The translations under genes were made by a program, and so were the position numbers. Shown here in pieces: positions 6,496-8,803 of a DNA stretch of 8,803 nucleotides (position 1 is the stretch's first letter; each line of letters starts with the position of its first letter). Origin of the DNA: Polyangia bacterium (GTDB lineage Bacteria; Myxococcota_A; Polyangia; Polyangiales; Polyangiaceae); assembly GCA_030433055.1 (NCBI GenBank), contig JAUILJ010000278.1, forward strand, positions 1 through 8,803, written 5' to 3'. A model generated the notes under the pieces. It was given only the letters and a program-made list of their open reading frames with translations. It ran no database searches and had not been told where the DNA came from.

Positions 6496-7545
6496 ATGAG
6501 CGAGCCGCGGGAAGCACCACCGGAGCAGCCGCCCGAGTCGTCACCCGCGCCCAGCGCGTCCCCGTCCGAGGTGCAAACCCAGCCCCCGGAAGCTGTCCGA
6601 GCCCGCGCTGACACACGCTGGCGATTCGTGTGGCTGGCGGTGCCGCTGCTTGGGCTATGGGAGCTTGGAGCGCAGCTCTGGGTCAGCCATCGTGCGCCGA
6701 GCGGGTCAGAGTGGGAGGCCGTCGCAGGCCCAGTGAAGGAACTCAAGCGGCCGGGCGATCTGGTGATCGCGTCCCCCGAGTGGCAGGGGCCCAACGCCCG
6801 CCGGGCGCTGGGAGACGCCCTCATGCCCCTGGCGGGCGTGGCTCGTGCCGACTCCAGCGCATATCAGCGCGCCATCGAGATCTCGTCGCTGGGAGAGACC
6901 AGTGATGAACTTGCCTCCTGGCCGATCTTGGAGCGGAGAAGGGTAGGCCCGTTCGAGCTCTTGATACACGAGAACCCAAGCCCGGCTTCGGTCAAGTTTG
7001 ACTTCCTTGAGGAAATGAATCCGAAGCGAGTCGAGGCCTACACCTATGACCCAAAACTGGGCCGAGAGCAACGCACACTCTGTCCCTACAATTTCAACGC
7101 CAGGGTGAATAGTGGCGGCCTCGGTGGACCGCCGACATACCCCAGGACCCGCTTTCAGTGCCCCGGAGGCGAAGCCTACTTCATCGGGATCACGGTCATC
7201 GACGACAGCAACGAGTACCGTCCCAAGCGCTGCATCTGGGCACCACCGACACCCATGGGGCCAATCGGGGTCACGTTTCGAGAGGTACCTCTCGGAAACG
7301 TCATACGTGGCTACGGTGAGCTGCCCTGGGTGCTCGAGCGTGGCTACAACGGTCCGCCCATCGTGCTCAAGGTGAGAGTGGCGGGGCAAGAAGTCGGGCG
7401 CTTCGAGCACCGCGATGGTCAGGGCTGGCGTGGCTTCGAGTTCCCCCTGGGCACTTACGCGGGGCGCACCGAGGACGTGGAGTTCGAGGTGTCCTCCAGT
7501 CACTACCGTGAACGCTACTTCTGCTTTCAGGCGGACACCCGATGA
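6496..7545 (+). CDS. Single-pass membrane protein, predicted partner of the downstream GT39 enzyme
   Basis: I do not know a named function for this 349-residue protein. ATG 6496 is preferred over an in-frame TTG at 6382, because the extra 38 residues look non-coding and would overlap the divergent gene's start codon. Residues 1-40 are rich in Pro, Glu and Ser, one membrane segment spans about 43-64, and the rest should be exported. The external part shows PGDLVIASPEWQGP at 86-99, GPFELLIHENPSP at 151-163, CIWAPP at 246-251, GYGELPWVLERG at 272-283 and CFQADTR at 343-349. It has four Cys (196, 222, 246, 343), enough for two disulfides. From memory, proteins with these motifs accompany GT39 genes in myxobacteria; I could not check this. 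Its stop overlaps the next start as ATGA, so the two are translationally coupled and their products probably act together, perhaps as acceptor recognition and catalysis. Confidence 0.85.
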   Translation: MSEPREAPPEQPPESSPAPSASPSEVQTQPPEAVRARADTRWRFVWLAVPLLGLWELGAQLWVSHRAPSGSEWEAVAGPVKELKRPGDLVIASPEWQGPNARRALGDALMPLAGVARADSSAYQRAIEISSLGETSDELASWPILERRRVGPFELLIHENPSPASVKFDFLEEMNPKRVEAYTYDPKLGREQRTLCPYNFNARVNSGGLGGPPTYPRTRFQCPGGEAYFIGITVIDDSNEYRPKRCIWAPPTPMGPIGVTFREVPLGNVIRGYGELPWVLERGYNGPPIVLKVRVAGQEVGRFEHRDGQGWRGFEFPLGTYAGRTEDVEFEVSSSHYRERYFCFQADTR

Positions 7546-8803
7546 GCGCAGCGCCCAGCGCCTCCGCTGCCGCCGCGCGCTGCGACCTCTCGAGGCGTGC
7601 GCGCGTCACCGACTGGGTCATCGCCCTGGGCCTCGGCGCGGCGTACGTCGCCATCTTGCTCTCGACCGTCAAGAACCTGGGCTATGCCCGGGACGAGGGC
7701 TTCTACTTCCAGGCTTCCAAGAGCTACGCGCACTGGTTCGAGATCCTCCTCAGTACGCCCAAGCAAGCGATGGAACCCGAGGTCGTCGACCGATACTGGC
7801 GCGCCAACAGCGAGCACCCTGCGTTCATCAAGAGCCTGTTCGCGCTCTCCCATACCTATCTATTTGCCAAGTGGAAATGGTTTGCCGAGGAAGGTACCGC
7901 GTTCCGATTCCCGGCGATGGTGCTGAGCGGGGGGGCGCTCTCGATCGTCTACCTGTGGGCGCGCCGCATCCTCGGTACAGATTTTCGAGGGCGGCTCTGC
8001 GCCCTCGCGGCGGCGGTGTTGCTCGGCGCGATGCCGCGCGTTTTCTACCACTCCCACCTCGACTGCTTCGACATGCCGGTGCTGAGCATGTGGCTCATCA
8101 CCACCTACGCCTACTGGCGCACCACCCAGAGTGGGCGCTGGAGCGCAGCGATCTTGACGGGTGTGCTCTACGGGCTGCTCCTCAACACCAAGCACAACTC
8201 GTGGTTGCTCCCGTTCGCACTCGCGCCGCATCTGCTGCTGCTTGGCTCGCTCAAGTTCTGGAGGCGACCCCTGGAAGGACGTCGCGGAGCACTCAAGGCC
8301 TGGCTCTGCATGGCCACCATCGGGCCGGCGGTGTTCTACGCCACCTGGCCCTGGATCTGGCGTCACACCGCGGAGCGCCTGCGAGGCTACGCCAAGTTCC
8401 ACCTGCACCACGACTACTACAACATGGAGTTTCTGGGGCACACCTACTGGCAGCCTCCGATGCCCCGAGGATACGCCCCGGTGATGACTCTGGCGACGGT
8501 GCCAACGATCACCCTGACGCTGTTCGCCGTGGGGCTCGTGGTGGCGTTCAGGAGGCCGCTCCTCGAAGCCGTACGCTGGCTGCGTCGCAAACCGTCTGGG
8601 GGCTCAGCTCCCCACTTTGCGACCTTCGCGCTGTGGGCCTGCTGTGTGCTCGTGAGTTACGGACCTTGGGTAAAGTCAGATACGCCGATCTTTGGTGGCA
8701 CCAAGCACTGGATCCAGGCATATCCGTTCATCTGCTTGTTCGCCGGGGTGGGGCTCTGGGTGACGCTCGAGCGCCTGGCCTGGCTGATCGAGAGAAGATC
8801 GCT
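7542..8803 (+). CDS. GT39/ArnT-like membrane glycosyltransferase (3' end beyond window)
   Basis: This enzyme likely transfers a sugar from a polyprenyl-phosphate donor to a protein or glycolipid on the outer face of the cytoplasmic membrane. The frame is open for 420 codons from ATG 7542 to the window edge. A short cytoplasmic start precedes membrane segment one (about residues 25-43). Next comes YARDEGFYFQAS, with D51 and E52 at the acidic position of the first external loop, as in protein mannosyltransferases and ArnT. Further features are HSHLDCFDMP at 170-179 (H170, H172, D174, D177), LLNTKHNSWLLP on a membrane-loop boundary, and GGTKHWIQAYPF near the visible end. Together these fit the GT39 family well. 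The start overlaps the preceding stop by four bases (ATGA), showing coupling to the single-pass partner. Sugar and acceptor are unknown, though a DPM1-type enzyme in the same window would supply a mannose-type donor. Confidence 0.9.
   Translation, partial: MSAAPSASAAAARCDLSRRARVTDWVIALGLGAAYVAILLSTVKNLGYARDEGFYFQASKSYAHWFEILLSTPKQAMEPEVVDRYWRANSEHPAFIKSLFALSHTYLFAKWKWFAEEGTAFRFPAMVLSGGALSIVYLWARRILGTDFRGRLCALAAAVLLGAMPRVFYHSHLDCFDMPVLSMWLITTYAYWRTTQSGRWSAAILTGVLYGLLLNTKHNSWLLPFALAPHLLLLGSLKFWRRPLEGRRGALKAWLCMATIGPAVFYATWPWIWRHTAERLRGYAKFHLHHDYYNMEFLGHTYWQPPMPRGYAPVMTLATVPTITLTLFAVGLVVAFRRPLLEAVRWLRRKPSGGSAPHFATFALWACCVLVSYGPWVKSDTPIFGGTKHWIQAYPFICLFAGVGLWVTLERLAWLIERRS

Noticed and set aside
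5592..6824. Minus-strand open frame of 410 residues
   Set aside because: It crosses two genes and the divergent promoter region, and contradicts the well-supported frames in both.

Overview
The window is GC-rich, with long spurious open frames on the strand opposite each real gene. It reads like a chromosomal segment of a myxobacterium or related Myxococcota. The lineage is inferred from composition, from a MopE-type metal-binding motif in a membrane protein, and from protein styles I recall as common in that phylum; there is no rRNA or other marker gene to confirm it. No tRNA, IS element, CRISPR array or phage gene is visible.

Layout. (1) Positions 1-1631, minus strand: a membrane-anchored protein of unknown function (1631 to 504), followed 48 nt later by a DPM1-type family 2 glycosyltransferase (455 to beyond position 1). 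(2) Positions 1669-4098, plus strand and divergent from the first pair: a large polytopic membrane enzyme with a sulfatase / alkaline-phosphatase-fold domain. A MopE-like motif sits between its membrane and catalytic parts. (3) Positions 4099-4750: a 652-nt gap between convergent genes. It holds a strong minus-strand terminator, three consecutive hairpins with G-run loops, several palindromes and short repeats, and an AT-richer patch. (4) Positions 6382 to 4751, minus strand: a multi-pass membrane protein resembling GT-C glycosyltransferases. (5) Positions 6496 to the window end, plus strand: a single-pass membrane protein with a Cys-containing exported domain, overlapping by ATGA with a GT39/ArnT-like glycosyltransferase that runs off the window. 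A 113-nt divergent promoter region containing an interrupted palindrome separates blocks 4 and 5.

How the genes may work together (inference). The cytoplasmic GT2 enzyme would load a sugar, probably mannose, onto a polyprenyl phosphate. The GT39 and GT-C-like proteins would use such lipid-linked sugars on the outer face of the cytoplasmic membrane. The sulfatase-fold protein could add or remove a charged group on the resulting glycan or lipid. The two single-pass proteins each travel with a glycosyltransferase and are likely accessory or substrate-binding partners. This looks like a cell-envelope glycan or protein-glycosylation locus.

The most unusual signal is the hairpin series at 4117-4254. 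Its three stems have different sequences, but every loop carries CGGAG plus a G run, at a 48-50 nt pitch. Read on the minus strand, the series ends in a terminator with a U tract and displays C-rich, anti-Shine-Dalgarno-like loops, as a small regulatory RNA might.
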